The translations under genes were made by a program, and so were the position numbers. 64,000 bases of DNA, taken from Terrilactibacillus sp. S3-3. Lineage in GTDB: Bacteria > Bacillota > Bacilli > Bacillales > Sporolactobacillaceae. Where the stretch lies: NCBI GenBank assembly GCA_030437565.1, contig CP129291.1:1612001-1676000 (forward strand), written 5' to 3'. This document shows, piece after piece, positions 63,662 through 64,000 of this stretch (position 1 is its first letter; each line of letters begins with the position of its first letter). The notes beneath the pieces were generated by a model. It was not told the origin of the DNA, made no database searches, and was given only the letters and a program-made list of their open reading frames with translations.

Positions 63662-64000
63662 ATGAAGACGGTCACAATCTATATCCGCCTGCGGCAAAAA
63701 TTCCAAGCAAGACTTGGAGAAGTAATCACAATAAACAAGGCGGCGGATATCATCGCACCAAAGGAAGTCATAAAAAACCTCGGCCAGGAAAGGATTCATA
63801 CGGTGACAAAAGAAGACAGCAATTACATCGTGATCGATGTGATGGATGTCATTCAAAAGGTTTATCAGCTATATTCCGATGCAGATATTCAGGCTGTCGG
63901 CCCTTCGCAAACGATCATTGAGGTGGAAATGAAACGGCAGCGAAAACGATCCGTTTTTTTCTTCCTGCTTGTCTGGGTTTTACTGTTTATCGGTGCGGGT
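63662..64000 (+). CDS. spoVAA: Stage V sporulation protein AA, 5' part
   Basis: First gene of the spoVA operon (dipicolinic acid channel). The frame VTIYIRLRQKFQARLGEVIT, KNLGQERIHTVTKEDSNYIV and then a membrane helix (FFFLLVWVLLFIGAG) runs to the window edge without a break. AAGGAGGG lies eight bases before the ATG at 63662. Position after sigF is conserved in bacilli. Partial because the window ends. Confidence 0.88.
   Translation, partial: MKTVTIYIRLRQKFQARLGEVITINKAADIIAPKEVIKNLGQERIHTVTKEDSNYIVIDVMDVIQKVYQLYSDADIQAVGPSQTIIEVEMKRQRKRSVFFFLLVWVLLFIGAG

Overview
The window comes from a low-to-mid-GC, endospore-forming member of the Bacillales. The evidence is the complete spoIIAA-spoIIAB-sigF operon followed by the start of spoVAA, plus spoIIM and dacF, and long stretches of gene order shared with the Bacillus subtilis yqiW-yqjE-yqjH-yqjK-yqjM-yqjQ and yqkF-nudF-spoIIM-fur-yqzK-xerD-drm-pupG-dacF-spoIIA neighbourhoods. 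The family could be Sporolactobacillaceae or a relative, but I cannot fix it from the sequence. About half of the genes, including fur, xerD, spoIIM and rnz, carry one or more single-base shifts, mostly at A/T runs. This looks like raw-assembly indel error rather than mass pseudogenisation, so I give full gene spans and note where the frame breaks.

Layout. 1-8.5 kb: bacilliredoxin, an HssRS-like two-component system, a small secreted peptide, a TauE exporter, Prli42, peptidase YqjE, CcdA, DNA polymerase IV and a small Cys-rich protein. 8.5-9.8 kb: a TnpB-only IS605-type element with its 3' RNA end. 9.9-15.3 kb: RNase Z, NamA, an ammonium channel, a glycerophosphodiesterase and an SDR. 15.4-21.1 kb: the acetoin dehydrogenase locus acoR-acoABC, with a sigma-54 promoter, an upstream inverted repeat and a cre-like site. 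21.1-33.5 kb: Fsr-type MFS exporter, DedA-PAP2 fusion, AI-2E-family permease, a flavinylation/electron-transfer trio (FMN-binding protein, ApbE, RnfD-like), DeoD, a VOC protein, an intact IS256-family element, CzcD with an ArsR-type operator, and a thioredoxin.

33.5-47.8 kb is the accessory island. It has a DUF4183-like protein, 34 copies of a 21-bp tandem repeat that best reads as a QQFKPEV heptad protein, an aldo/keto reductase, and a WapA-type RHS polymorphic toxin of about 2,000 residues. Downstream of the toxin lie three displaced RHS 3' cassettes, each with a different C-terminal tail. Candidate immunity genes follow the intact toxin and the first two cassettes. The cassettes share near-identical RHS DNA but have AT-rich, unrelated tails, which is the classic layout for toxin-tip switching.

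47.8-64 kb returns to the chromosomal backbone: isochorismatase-like hydrolase, LLM oxidoreductase, Tag glycosylase, MFS remnant, nudF, spoIIM, fur, yqzK, xerD, then nucleoside salvage (deoB, pupG, pdp). A c-di-AMP (ydaO) riboswitch with the potassium importer gene kimA lies between pdp and dacF. The sporulation operon closes the window.
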